A DNA stretch of 64,000 bases from Himantopus leucocephalus (lineage: Eukaryota > Chordata > Aves > Charadriiformes > Recurvirostridae), in the NCBI GenBank assembly GCA_003993805.1, contig RSEF01000001.1, positions 78,139,123 through 78,203,122 of the forward strand. The letters are read 5' to 3'. Position 1 is the stretch's first letter, and each line of letters starts with the position of its first letter. A program made the translations under genes and the position numbers. Under the pieces are notes generated by a model that had not been told where the DNA came from, did not search any database, and saw nothing but the letters and a program-made list of their open reading frames with translations. Of the stretch, positions 1 through 13,018 are shown piece by piece.

Positions 1-2360
1 ATGAAGGCAATAAGGAAAAGAAGATTGGGAAAGGGTAGATGCAGTTGGAAATGGGGGGAAAAATTATTAGTAAAATGCATTCCACTTTAAAGATCTAAAC
101 AGTGTTACACACTCCCCAAATTGGCTGACTTGGGCATTGTAGACAATGCTAATCTAACACTTTACATTTTCTTCTTTTTAAAGTCATACTACTAAAAAGA
201 ATGAGAAGTGAGGCCTTTATGTGATAAGGGAAACATACTGAACCCAAAAACTAAAGGAGTACTTTGATATCAAGGTGTTTGTATTGGAAGTGGTAGTCAA
301 GCCAGAATGCTTCCTCGGTATGAGGCATGCTCTACCACAGGAGAAAACTACATTAAAGGAATATAGTGCACTGAAGTGACACAGGGGGTAGTTTGTGAGC
401 TGAAACTATGAAAGAGCCACTAAAGGAAATGATCCCTCTACTGTTAACCATATTTAATGCTGTAACTTTGGTTTAGACGTTATGGAAGGGAGAGCAAAAT
501 GTAATAAACACATCTAAGAAGCAGGAAGGAAGGCAGGAAGGAGCTATTGGTTTGATCTCACTAGTATTTAAGGTTTTTTTTAAAAAAAACAAATAAAAGA
601 GAATATTTAAAGTCATGAGATAAAAAGAAAATTGAATAAATTGCAACACAGATGTATCAAAGGCAGATTTGCCAGATTACCTTAATGTTGGTGTGTAATG
701 AGAATTCATTTTCTAAACAAAACTTAGTAGACATGATCTGCCTTGTTTTCAGTAAAGCATTTGATGTATGTCCCATGGGAAATAACTTGTGAAGATAGAG
801 ATCAGGGTCAGCAGAAGAGCTACAAGGTGGCTGAGGGACCTGTTAAAGCCCAGATGGCAACAGATATTGTAGAAAGGGGAGGTACCCATCTGGAAGCGAG
901 TTTTTTGTGGAACTTGTTTAATATCTTCCTTCATGGTAAAAGAGAATGTGATCCTAGGATGCACTGGTGAAGATGAAAGAAGCAAGTATATCTTCATACA
1001 AGTTCACCTGAAATGGTGATCCATGTCAAAGATGTGCTTTCTGACTGGTGTGGGACATCATGCCTTGATGGCAGAGCTGAGCGCACGATTCCCTGTTTGC
1101 ACTGGTGGTGTTGGGGGGAAAAAGTCTTCCTGCTTGCCCTGCCCTGGCTCTTGGCCTGCCAGCAAGAGACAGCCTCTTTCTCCAAAACTGACTGCATAAG
1201 CTGGGCTGCTGCTGGGGCAGAGAGAGTGAGAGGCAGCGAAAGGCCGAAGGTCCTAGTCTCCAAGGGCACCACAGAGTGGGAGGCAGACTAATTTCCACTT
1301 ATTTGAGTAAATCTGTCCATCCCACCTGACAGTTGTTTGCTTGTAGGGCATTATTTTCTAAATGGTGTTTGTATTGCAATAAACCCAGCTTTAAGCCATG
1401 GAAAGTCCTAGTTTCTTTCCATAAAGAAAAAGTAATGAACTCCTGAATGCTTGACCTTTGTCTTGGCACAGAAAAGCTGCAAAGATGCTGGCTGGAGTCT
1501 GCTGACAAGAGGTATGTGGTCGCTGTCAAGGCGTTTGAGACTTATACACAAAGGGAGAAGAACTATGTCATAAAAGGGTAAAATCTAAGATTTGAGCAGT
1601 GATTATAATTGGGTCAGAGACTCTTTTAACACCTAACGATAATTATATATATTTCTTTTTTTTTAAACTGCAGAAATAACAGCAGTTTGGAACCATTTAC
1701 ATCAAAAACAGGAGTGAAAGAAACCTAACCTTCTTTTAAGATAAAGTGTTTTCTCTGGTACATTCTCAGGCTGAATGACCTCAACCTTCCTAAGACCCCT
1801 TTCTTTTTTTTTTTTCCCCCCCACTCTCAGAAATCAAAATGTGAGAACAGATGACAGCAGAGAATGGAATGCAGTTATTGCAGTTTAATTGTCTGATGAA
1901 GATTATTCTGCAAGAAAAAGAGGATTAGTTAACTCCCTGGACAGGACCTCTCTGTCATGCAATCATGCAAGAAAGGCTTTCAGCAATGGAGAAGGAAGCA
2001 GTTGGGCAGCCTTCATAAAGAGGTACTCTGGAAGATATGGGTTAGAATGGGCTTTGGGATGAGCAGTTGACTGCTGAAAACTCTCTGCCTTCTTCACATG
2101 GCCTAGAGGAAGGCTTTTTCTATCCAATTTAGTTAAGAACTTGGCCTTGTCGATGGATAGCAAAAGAAAAGGGGTTCCGATAGCTGGATTTTGACTTATT
2201 TCAGCTGGTTGGTGCAGAGGAAGCTATATGCAAAAGTCTATCAATCACGATCACTGTTGTGACAGAGCTATTTAGCAGTTATACCCAACAGACGGGGATC
2301 CTTCTTGAACTGCAGCATCTGGGACTTCACACAAAGCTGATGGAATTCTTTGTACTTTCA

Positions 2361-2460
2361 GAGCACTGCCTTAATTTTATAAATCTTGTACCAGCACAGA
2401 GTTAAATTAGTATAAAGGACTCTATAGGTTTAGTCTTGACTTTGAAAGAAGCTGCTTTTC
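2361..2460 (+). repeat. Local direct duplication, copy 1
   Basis: About 100 bp starting GAGCACTGCCTTAATTTTAT and containing AAATTAGTATAAAGGACTCT, TAGTCTTGACTTTGAAAGAAG. A second diverged copy starts 446 bp to the right in the same orientation. The two differ by scattered substitutions and a few small indels, unlike the near-identical assembly duplications elsewhere in the window. Confidence 0.85.
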
Positions 2461-2806
2461 ACATCTGGTTTAATAAGTTAGAAAAAATGAGGGGACAGAA
2501 AAAATAAGGAGATGGGTGCGCATATGAGATAATGCGCTAAGCAGCTGGAAAATGTTAGAATAGCTTTCTTTTGTTCATCATTTTGTTGATCTATGGCAGT
2601 TTTCATGAGAGAAAACAAAACATTCAGATCTGCTTGCCTGTGTTTGAGGTCACTTGTTGGTGTTGCTTTGTACAAAGTAAATCTAAGATATGCATGTGTT
2701 AATGCTCACCACAAAGGATTATAGTTTTGCAATTTATTGTAGAAAAAGTTGCCTCCTCAGTGAGGTTAGGAGTGACCAGAAACATCCCACTTCAGGTTTC
2801 TAGTTT

Positions 2807-2907
2807 GAGCACTGCCTAAATTTTCTAAATCTCGTCCCAGCACACAGTGAAATTAGTATAAAGGACTCTGTAAGATTCAGTCTTGGCTTTGAAAGAAGCT
2901 GTTTTAG
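2807..2907 (+). repeat. Local direct duplication, copy 2
   Basis: Starts GAGCACTGCCTAAATTTTCT and shares AAATTAGTATAAAGGACTCT and the CTTTGAAAGAAGCTG end with the first copy. It may be two members of an unrecognised dispersed repeat or a local tandem duplication later separated. Confidence 0.85.
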
Positions 2908-3489
2908 TGCTGTCTACCAGCTCTGTTTAACTATTTGAGTAGGTGCTGTGCTCAAGCGGAGGTCATTACTAACCTCGAATAGCCATATGCGTTGCTGATT
3001 ACTGCTGGTATGGTTTGGGTAGGTTTTTTTTTTTTTTTAAGGGTTAAATGTGTGTTTTATACTGTGTTCATGTATGCACATACAAAAAATACAAGTTCTG
3101 TCCCACATAGTTCATTGAGCACCACAGTTAAGTCTAAATGCATGGGACACCATTTTGAGTGAGGGAGGGTGAAGAAAGCTCGCTGGAGAGGATTAAGATC
3201 TCCATCTGTTAAGTTTACACTGATGATAAAACACATGCTCCCAGTTGGAACAAGATGCATTAAAAGAGCAATTTCACTTCTACTGCCTAGCAACAATGTC
3301 ATTGAGCACCTGCAATAGTTTAAACATTAAGCATAATTGGCTTTGCTTGACATAAATCTGTAGTTTTGTAAATAAGAGCAGTTGAGTTTCCATGTAATAC
3401 CAATTAGCTATAAGGAATGCTTTGTTTGCTGAAGCCTGCAGCTTTGCAGAGGAAAGAGGGAGTTGTTAAGGCTCAGCAGTAGCAGTCAG

Positions 3490-3660
3490 AAGGTAGAACC
3501 CAGATCAGACATTATGTAGGCTTTGAGTGTCCTTGTGCACGTTATTTAATCTGCTTCAGTCGGATTCCCTAGGTATGAAAGTGAGAATAACATTCAGAAG
3601 TCTTTTTTGGCAAAGAACCCCGAGTGTGTCTGATTAAAGTACCTTGGAGGTAATTTTACA
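3490..3660 (+). mobile_element. MIR-like fragment, sense
   Basis: TGTCCTTGTGCACGTTATTT, then AATCTGCTTCAGTCGGATTC and CTAGGTATGAAAGTGAGAAT parallels the sense MIR core (GTGACCTTGGGCAAGTTACTTAACC, then CTCAGTTTCCTCATCTGTAAAATGGGGATAAT). The last part (AAAGTACCTTGGAGG) resembles the AAAGCGCTTTGAGA stretch that follows in reptile versions. Highly diverged. Confidence 0.5.
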
Positions 3661-6050
3661 GCATTAAACTGAACTGTCTAGGTCTGTGCTGGATTTCTTC
3701 TCCCTTCTTTTAGTTGGCGCTACTATTGCATCTTGAAAGATTTTTGTAAATTTTCTAGAATCGCTTCCTTTCTGCCAGTGATGGAAGAAAGAGGTGCATG
3801 ATCCATGTGATATGAAAATCAGTCTTGTTCAGCTTCTGTGGGAACTCTGAGTTGGAAAGATGAGGTAGGAGAACGCCTTCCTTGCGGCCCTAGAGCAGTG
3901 CTGCAGAGCAGAACTAAAGCTTTTAGACTTCAGTTTGGTGTCTGTTTGCTATAATGTGCTATAGAGTTGCCTTGGCAAGGGCAAATACATCTACCTTCCA
4001 CAGCATGTTTTGAAAGTCTGCTTTTATTTGAACTTTTTAAAAAAGAAAATATCAAAAATTCACAAGTATCCTCATCATGTCTCTGTTCTGAGAAGAATAA
4101 AAATTACCTTTTCCTTTCTATCTACTTTGTCTCTAAAAGGCCTCATCATAGAAGAAATATTCTGTTGGTGTAGTATTTTCAATTATTCTAGTTTTGGTCT
4201 CTGTCACCGTAAATGTAGCTTTCCTTGATTCAGAGAAGGCTGACATCTGAACCTTATGAGGTCTAGTAGTACTGGTGCTGCCTCTTTAAAGTCAGTTAGT
4301 TGGTACTAATACTCAGTGGTAGTAACACGTGCTCATTCCCATTCAATTGTCTAATACACTTCTAAGAAAAAGCACGTGTCTAGAAAATATTGCAGATATT
4401 AACTTTACACTTCAAGTCTTAGGCTTCTTCCCTGAGAATATGGGAAACTCCTGTTCAAGTGCTTGCTCTATCACAGCTGGAACAGCGTTGCTTAGAACAG
4501 AGGTTTTGAAACCGAGTCTTGTATACCCAGCAGAGTGTGCTGACTGGATGGAGACTGAATGTAGGTGTGCATATTTTCTGGGTACTTCTTTTATTATTTA
4601 AATATATAAAAATATATTGTTTCCTTTCAGATCAGAGGGCTGTTTTGAAATCTGAAACACTTAACAAACAAACCAAAAAACCCAACCACGGGGGGTGGGG
4701 GGCAGAACCAACAAAAAAAAAAAGCCAACCTTAAAGCAGTCAACGTTTGTCCTACCTGCTTTGTAGCCTGCTAAAAAGCATCTTTTGAAAACAGATCCTG
4801 AACGCTTTCATTGTCATGTCACGCGAACTTCAGAAGCAAGAGAGCTGATGAGGTTGGGGACAGTAGCGCTTAGGCAAGAGACACAGCAAGTTACCTCAGC
4901 TTTGTTTTTCAGATGGTCAATGAATACAATATGAAGATACTGTCTATTTAGCTGACAGAAAGAGGCAATCTTTGATACTAAGCAAAATCATAAATTCAAA
5001 ACAAATGTTGAATAGTAAACTAAAGGTTGCAAGAAGATGGTGCTTGAAAGCAAATCCAGCGTTACATGCAATTCTGAATTTCTTTACCTTGGCTTATAGT
5101 TTTCGTATTGTCTTGAAATTGTTCCTTTTTAACATATTCAGGGAAAAAAACTGAGAGATTTTAATATCATGCTGACAGATGATAACCCCCTCAACAAGCT
5201 ATGTCACTGCTTGTAAAGTGCTGTCATTTAGTGGAAACGCTCTTTAGGCTTAAGCTGTTTCTAAACTAAACTTTAATGGTGTTCTGTGAAAAAGTGCTAG
5301 GGAACGGCTGTGACTTTAAGGAAGAAACTTCATTGCAGATATCCAAGTACCGAAATTATGCAGGTCTTGCGAAAATAGGCAAATCGTTTTAACAACAGAG
5401 AGAGCAGCAAACTGTACTAGGAGGAAGGTGATTATTACCTATTTGCAAATGGTGTTGCTTCATTATGGAAGAGCTTTCAATTGCTGCTCCTTGCTTGGGG
5501 TAGGAAATTCGTGTTTATGAGAATACGTGAGAGTGGACGATGGTCTCGTCTGTCAGACTGCATAGATGTTAAAAAGACTAAATACAGTGGCAGTGAGGGC
5601 ACACCTAAAGTACATATTTCTTGTATTTAAAAATGAAAAGTGACCAGAAAGAGTGTACTTGTGTAGTTCTGGTGAAATAGTTGAAGGGTATAACTTACTT
5701 AGTAAATCCGGTGCTTCTTTTCTTTTCAGTTCCGATGTGAATTACCAGTCAACTGATTCTTGCCTTTGCAAAGTCTGTTTGTCTGATAATGGCTAAAGTG
5801 GACTATTCTTTGCTCAGTTATTTAAAATAGCAGCCCCTGTTATAGCAAGGGTTAACTAAATCATGGTGATTTTGTTTTTGTTCTTTCTCCCAGTTAGCAT
5901 TTTCAAGCTATCTTCCTATGCACTCAGTGAGTGTTACGCCTACCTTTCGACATTCTTTAGAAAACAATGTTTTCACTTTCTTCGAGCCTTTTTAAGATGC
6001 AGTGAGTTCCAAATAATCACTTGCCGCAGATGCTCATAAATGCTTTTGCC

Positions 6051-6078
6051 TTTTTTTTTTTTTTTTTTTTTTTNTTTT
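6051..6078. repeat. Poly-T run broken by a single N
   Basis: 23 T, one N at 6074, then 4 T. The contig join was made in a homopolymer, so the true length is unknown. Confidence 0.97.
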
Positions 6079-6789
6079 GAGATGCTCGTGCAGTTCTGAC
6101 ACAGGCTCAGGCATGTAGATCCTTCAGAAATGCTCAGAGAGAGTGGCCCAATTTAAATTATCTATTGAATGCTGAAACACAAATTGCACATGAAATCCCC
6201 AAGCTTCAAGGGTCTCTGGCAGGTCACATCCTACCAGTCACTCAAACATTTAGTCAGTGCTACCCCCATGCACCTATGAAACTGAGGCTGTTTGACACCT
6301 CTGAGAATATTTCTCATGTTAGATCTGTTGTAAATGAGCACATGGTCCAGAATAATTAATGGTAACACTTCAGTCCTTTTTTGACAGAGTTGTGTTTCTT
6401 ACGCAGTTTGTGCTGGTCTGTCTATTTAACTGCAATCAGCCATGCCTGAAAGACAGGAAAGAACAAGACGGACAAGTGTGTCAGTGAGTGAACCTCTTTT
6501 CTGTAATTAGAAATGCACAGGGAATAAATTATTCTCTAATTCAAGCTGTCCAGCTCACACTAATAATAACAACCCAAGAAGCAATCTGTTTATAAAAATT
6601 AAAACTGAATTTGTGAGACTCCTTAGTGCAAGACGGGATTTACTGTGTAGTCTTGTTCTAGTTTATCATGCTTAAAGGGCCCTATAAAGGCATTATGAGT
6701 GTTTCAGGCTGGACTACACAGCAATTTCATGCATGCATTTTCTATCACACAAGATTAGCTGAAACTTCATCAGAAATAACTGTAGCAAC

Positions 6790-6822
6790 TCTGGGCCAAA
6801 TTCTTCTCTGCTAAATTAACAG
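6790..6822. repeat. Possible arm of the same ancient repeat type
   Basis: CTGGGCCAAATTCTTCTCTG followed by CTAAATTAAC matches the opposite-orientation arm (GGGCCAAATTCTGCTCTCAGTTAC). Only about 33 bp, so weak. Confidence 0.3.
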
Positions 6823-7011
6823 TTGAAAAGGAACAAATGCCGTAGAATAAAGGTATGAGCAAAATTGGCCTAAGTCTGGTTTTATTTTTCTTCTGTAGAT
6901 GCTTTTCAATACTTTCATTCAATTGTCTTCCGGCTTGTGTGGGCAAAGCCTTTTCTGTGGAGGCACTGTGGAGGACCCGAGCAATGGCTCAACAGTTTTT
7001 GTTTTGTTTAC

Positions 7012-7174
7012 CTAAGGATAATTCCTATGAGTCTGGTAATCCTTTGCGAACACTAATTTGGCTTAGTTGTATCTCTAATGGCTAAAGATTTAATTTAAAT
7101 TTTTCCATCATGGGCCTCACAATTTTCAAACCACAATAACATTAAAATTGGCGGAATCGGACTGATTCTGAAGG
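7012..7174 (+). repeat. Left copy of probable false duplication at N 7175
   Basis: A 163-bp block from CTAAGGATAATTCC to ATTCTGAAGG stands directly left of a single N and is repeated directly to its right with one visible base difference (G versus T in CTAAGKATAATT). A single N separating near-identical flanks is the mark of a contig join made without merging overlapping ends. Confidence 0.92.
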
Positions 7175-7175
7175 N

Positions 7176-7338
7176 CTAAGTATAATTCCTATGAGTCTGG
7201 TAATCCTTTGCGAACACTAATTTGGCTTAGTTGTATCTCTAATGGCTAAAGATTTAATTTAAATTTTTCCATCATGGGCCTCACAATTTTCAAACCACAA
7301 TAACATTAAAATTGGCGGAATCGGACTGATTCTGAAGG
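7176..7338 (+). repeat. Right copy of probable false duplication at N 7175
   Basis: Same 163 bp as the block to the left of the N, offset by 164. One of the two copies probably does not exist in the genome. Confidence 0.92.
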
Positions 7339-10300
7339 GTCGTTCTTACAATCACTGCCATGAGACTATGGGCTAAACTCTTCCTCTCCGGGGTCTGCGG
7401 CAAACAGAATGGGTGGGATCTTGAACTTTTGGGCCCCAAAATGTGTGGCTTAAGGGATTTTAACTATTTCTTGATATTTTTTCATTATTTTTTTCCTAGA
7501 CTTACGTAAGCCTTGATTATGGCTAACTTGTAATTGCAGTACCTGATTAAGACGCAAAAAGCTGAGAGCTGGAGAGTGCAGAGCAGTCTTACTTGCCTTC
7601 AGCTTGGAGTCAAGTGGAGATGTAATGTCCTGAGAGTGGAGGAGGTGCCAGAGAACTAGCTTTCCAACAACAAGTCTGAAAATGAGAGTGCACAGTCTCC
7701 ACTTTAAACCTGGGAAAGTAATCAGGTCTCAGGATTAGATATGTTACTTATCCTTCTTTAGAGCCAAAAGCTATAAAGAAACCGCTCAGAATTTGAACAG
7801 CTGTCATAAAGCATCCCTGACATTTTTAAGCAATCTCAGATCTTTGGATGAAGAGTCATGATAGTAACTCTTATTTTTGGAAGGCTGAAACGTACACAAT
7901 GAATTCTCTCTGTCAGACAACATGCTGCAAAAGAGTGTTGGCTACGAAAAGTCAGCCTAACAGGTAACAATTTTTTATTATTATTCTGAAATCTCAGCAA
8001 ATCACTTTATCCATTTTATTCTTCATACAAAGCATACGTATTATGGTCAGTTGCTGATCTGAAAGTATAGATGAGATCCAGGGGAAGGAACAAAAGCTAT
8101 CTATCTGGTTTTCTAGCACATTTGTGTGTATACATCACTTCAAACCGTGTAGAAAAAGCTTGAAGAGTCACTGGCCAGTAATTCAGAGTACCTAATTAAT
8201 TTGATTGCAAACCATGAAATTCTCAAATTAATTTATTATTCAAATATATTCATGTACTTCCTTCCCCCAGGGCTCTCCCCCTAAAAAAACCCCTCTCTTT
8301 TCAGTGCAGCTCTGTTTTTGTGAACATCTGAAATCTGAACAAAAGAATATCCACTATGTGTCAGACCAGTCATCCTTCTAATGCTGTGTGAGGGGAGAGA
8401 AATACAGAACAAAACCCAAAACCCTTCTGGAAAACCCTTCTGGTAAACACTTCCAGGCACCCGGGCTGAAGGAATTACCCTTAGTTCTGTGTTTCTGTTC
8501 GGCCCAATAGCTTATGTAACTAATCAGAATACCGATAATAACTAAACATAATACTAATTGCCAGTTTAGCGTGTTCTAGTGAAATGTGCGATTTAGGTAC
8601 TTGTTTTTCAGTTTATATTTGTTTTTAGTATCTCTCTGCTAGTGCTTGTGCTCTTGCAGGTTTTTTCTGCGTTGCTTTTTGAAGTCCAAGGTGAAGTCAG
8701 CTGTGACCCAGCCCCTTCACTGATCAGGCTTCTACAAGCGGTAGGAAGGGGAGAAATGATGGAGGAGAGAGAATGAACTCACATTTCACCTCCACAGAGT
8801 GCAAACCCCTCAAATATTATTTTGGATGAGCAACTGCTGCCCTTCCCATCACTTTGTAGTTGCACATCTAACATCAGTGAGCTGTGCTAATAAAAGGAGG
8901 TGGGGACAGAGGAGGGATCTGGTGCTTTTTGTGGTGTAACGTCTCATTACAAGCGTGAAATAAGTCATGAGCTATCGGAGCTTGAGCTTTCTATGCCTGC
9001 AAAACAGACACGTGGTGCATTTGAAATTTGCTTTTGAGTCTATTAGGAGGAAATTCCTTAAATTAAAAAATAGGACAATCTCCTTCCTTTTTGCTTTTTT
9101 TTTTTTCATAGTAAGCAAAGCACTTGGTCCTTCCTTGCTGGCAGAATTGGCTCTGGCTTTTTGTCACATGACAAAATAAATAAAAATGAGTTGATGCTAA
9201 CAGCTCGGCTTCCTACACCTTATTGTGAACTTAAACCTCTCATATGACCTGACCTCAAAAGAAGAATGTGTTGAAGTAGTCTTCCTAGTGTATTTTGGGG
9301 TTTGTTTTTATTTTCTTCGCCTTCTCCAGCTTTCATCCCACCAGTGCCCTCAAAGCTTTGATATGAAGAGCACCCCATGGCGTTACAGACATTCTCTTGT
9401 TATTTCAGCTCTTTTGAATGCTTTTGACTGGAGGCTGCTTGTGGTCTTATACTGGCATCCCTGCTCCTGCTCACCTTTCCACTCACCTGTTATGGCACAA
9501 GGGTCTCTTCCATTTGCCCCATTGCACCCCACGCCCTAATCCAGGCTTCCTACACATCTCCTCAGAAGTAATTCTGCTTTCCCGGCTCCCTCTGATGATC
9601 TGTCACCCAGCCTCGCTCGGTGTTGCATTATTGAGCATCAAGTAGGCACCAGGCAAACTTGGTGGAAACCGTATTCCAGGAGTGTTTCTCAGCGTGCGTG
9701 ATCTGTTGTTCCCCTGCTCTCCAGGTGTGTGTCTGCATGCGTTGGGGATGCGATTAGTGTGGGGACCATCGATGTGTCCTTGCACACTCCCCACTCTCTG
9801 CCAGATCTGCTGGCTTTGTAACTGCCAGGTAGATGGTGTCTGTGCTGCATTTGAGGAACAGTGGGGACATCCAGTGGTCGCATGGGTTATAATTAATTAC
9901 TCCCGATCCCGTCAGTGAGACCAAATTTCCAAGCTTTCTTGTTTTCTCAGCGTTTGACTTGTTTTTCATCATAGCTCATTATGCTGTGAAGTGCCTGACA
10001 GAAGGTTGGGATGACTTCTTTCTCTCGTCTTTTTCTTTTTCTTCCCCTCTATGTGATGTTGCTTCGTATCTATCAACAACTGAAATCAAGAAATTGGGTC
10101 TCTCCCAGAAGAAACTGGGGATATCTTTTAATTGCTTTTCAAATGGAGAACTTGGAAGAAACAGTAAGGAAAATATTAGCTATTATTTTGAACACAACAC
10201 CAGAATAACTGGTTAAATAAATGTTATTGCTAGAATTGACAGGGATTTAAAAAAAAATATGACAAATAATCACAACTTAAACTTTTTATACAACTTTTTC

Positions 10301-12935
10301 AAATTACCTCATGCATAATTCATGTGTACCTTGGTTCATCTGGAGTCTGTAATGAGACTGAGAGGAGCTGTCTCCTTCCTTTTTTCTGAATCTGACAGTG
10401 ATCAGATTCAGTCACTGCTCATTGGGGGAGCAGAGTCTCCCATTTTTCTGACCAAGTGGCTTTTCTGAATTAATACTGAATGGGTTAGATTTTAAAATAA
10501 ATGAATAAAAAAAGACCTGTTCTGTGGTTGTCATAATATAGAATAACAACATCGGTGAATTCCAGACCTTTATGTCAGAGGATGGAAGATGTTTCCTGCC
10601 CTTCCCTGTCTGATGCTTGCTTGTTGCAAGATAGTGCAGAGGAGTAAACTGTCCTTGCCCACTTGGTAACTCCAGAAACAGTCGTAGCTGATCTTCTAGT
10701 TAGACATTTTGCTGTTCTGATGCTACTATCTGCTGTGCATTGGTATAGCCAACTTTCATGCTGCCTAGTTTTGTTAAGAAATACAAAAAAAGGATATAGA
10801 CCCTCCAGGGATTGAGAGAGCACATAAAAATTTATCTTGATTTCTTTTTTCCTTTAAGAAAAAAAAGTTATGATCCTTTTATGTAATATTACTATATTCC
10901 TCTTAGTCCATCTGATACTGGAAACAGTGCCTTTTTTGTTGTCAAACTATGAATTAATTTAAACAATCGGATTGTTCCTCTGCTGTTTTTTGTTTCCACA
11001 CTGAGATAAAAATTTGTGCAAGCCATGGGAGAAATTCTAGTAAAGGTCGCTGGCCTAATCATAAAATGTCTTTAAAATTTTTATGATCCTTTAATGGAGT
11101 GCTATTGGATAATTCCTCCTGGAAAGGATCTAGCTCTGTAATAAACCTTTTCAAAAGAACATTGCGACTTTGGTTCTGCGCTCAGCAACTCTTTTACCAA
11201 GGTTTGCGTGTGGTACCTTGGTGACAGTGAGTAGAAACGCCTTAAACATTTGGGAAAATATATATTATGCACAAATGAAGCAACAGAGAAGTAAAGGATT
11301 TTAAACATTACCTTGATGAAAGAGTATGACAATTTCAACAAGGAAAATTCTTATAAACAAAAAACATTTATATAAAATACATCTGTCATCTGAGCAAGTT
11401 ACATTGAATTAGCTCCACTTTATTTGTGAAATGATAACTGGCTTGTTCCAGTGTATCATGATGGTTAAATTTCAACAAATCCTTAATTTTGCCTGGGTGA
11501 CGGAGATGGTGGGAATGCCAGGCTGAAAAAGGTGTGGTGTTCTCCCATTTTCTGTTCTTCTTTGCTGGTATTTTCCCATGCAAATTCATTTTCAATCTCT
11601 ACTTTGTCAGAAATGAGCATTTACATACCCTAATTCCTGAGAATAAGTTTCTCTTTAGGCCAGCCCATTGCCTTTTACTGTCTGATGGAAATCTTCCAAA
11701 TATTGAGTTGTTCTTACTGATACCGAGCTTTTGAAATAAACTAATTTTGAAGGGTTGAATAAATTTTAAGAACATGGTTTGTACATGTTGGTGACAATGC
11801 AGTATTGACCATTCTTGTTATTTCCTTAAAATAAAATGGAATTCTAGGACGTTTGAGGGGGTGCTCAGGAAACCTCAGGGCTGTACATCCTGCATAGCGG
11901 GTCATTAATCAGCTCAGTAGCAGTGCTGAGACCACAAGGCAGCTCACCCGTTTCCTCCTCCACTTCTTTCTGGAGCGAGCTGCTGCTTCTACTTAATGTC
12001 TCCAAACAACCTACAGTAACATGCATTTGAAGTTCTGCCAAAGGAAAGTGTAACCGTGTTTGACAGTAGCGGATATTGTGAAGATAGGGGGGTTTTTTTT
12101 GTTTGTTTTTTCATTTCTTGAGATGAGCCTTTCCGTTTTCGCTTGAAGTTTTGCTTGATTAATGCATTCATTAAAGAGGAGTGACGGTAATGATTAAACA
12201 AAAACATCTTTAAAATGCAGAGTTCATTTCAGCCCATTTGGGTTTGTTGCGCACAAATTGGATTGGCATTGCATCCTGCACAGCAGGTACTCCACTTGAA
12301 ATCAAAGACAGATGCTTTTATAGGATTAGAAAGGATATCTTGAGGGGTGGAGGAAGAGATTGAGGTTGGGGGTTTTTTTTTTCTTTTTCTTGTACTTTTT
12401 AGTAATAATGGTAAATGAATAATGATAATACTGCTGTTTTGTCTGCCTTGAGTACTAATAATATTGTTTGCTTACAATTAAAAGGAAATAAAAGCTCCAT
12501 TGTAACTTGAATTGTTAATAAATGAGGAATACTTAATTGAGAATCTTTCCCTCATAAATAGCTAATGACACCTGAGCCTGTTTGAATTTTAATGCTAAAT
12601 ATGTCTGAATGAAAATATTTGACTGCTGAGTCATGCCAGACAGCCACATTATTTTTATTTTTTTTTAATTATCTGGCAGTGTACCTGTCCTTTAAGAGCT
12701 TCCCAAACTGCTTAACTTAGTCTCTGCTCAAATAGAAACCTGGTGAGGGAGCTGGAGCTTGCAGGGGATTGTATTTGGTTGTAATAAATGCAATTAAAAC
12801 ATGCCTCTTGAATGGGAGATCGCAAAGACTAAGTTGTGTGCAGAACTGAGGTGCTGATCTTCCTCCAAAGCACTGCAGCCAGTTGACTAAGGAAGCAAAG
12901 AGGGGGACAGGTGTAGGGTCACTTCTATAGCTCCG

Positions 12936-12976
12936 GCAGTACCTTCCACTTAAAATGCCTGTTTTGGCTGCCCTAT
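12936..12976 (+). repeat. Left copy of short probable false duplication at N 12977
   Basis: A 41-bp block from GCAGTACCTTCC to GGCTGCCCTAT, repeated right after the single N at 12977 with one T/C difference. Confidence 0.9.
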
Positions 12977-12977
12977 N

Positions 12978-13018
12978 GCAGTACCTTCCACTTAAAATGC
13001 CCGTTTTGGCTGCCCTAT
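12978..13018 (+). repeat. Right copy of short probable false duplication at N 12977
   Basis: Second 41-bp copy, adjacent to the N. Same interpretation as the pair near 7175. Confidence 0.9.

Noticed and set aside
6165..6359. 64-residue plus-strand frame with balanced composition
   Set aside because: No similarity I recognise and no splice or promoter context.
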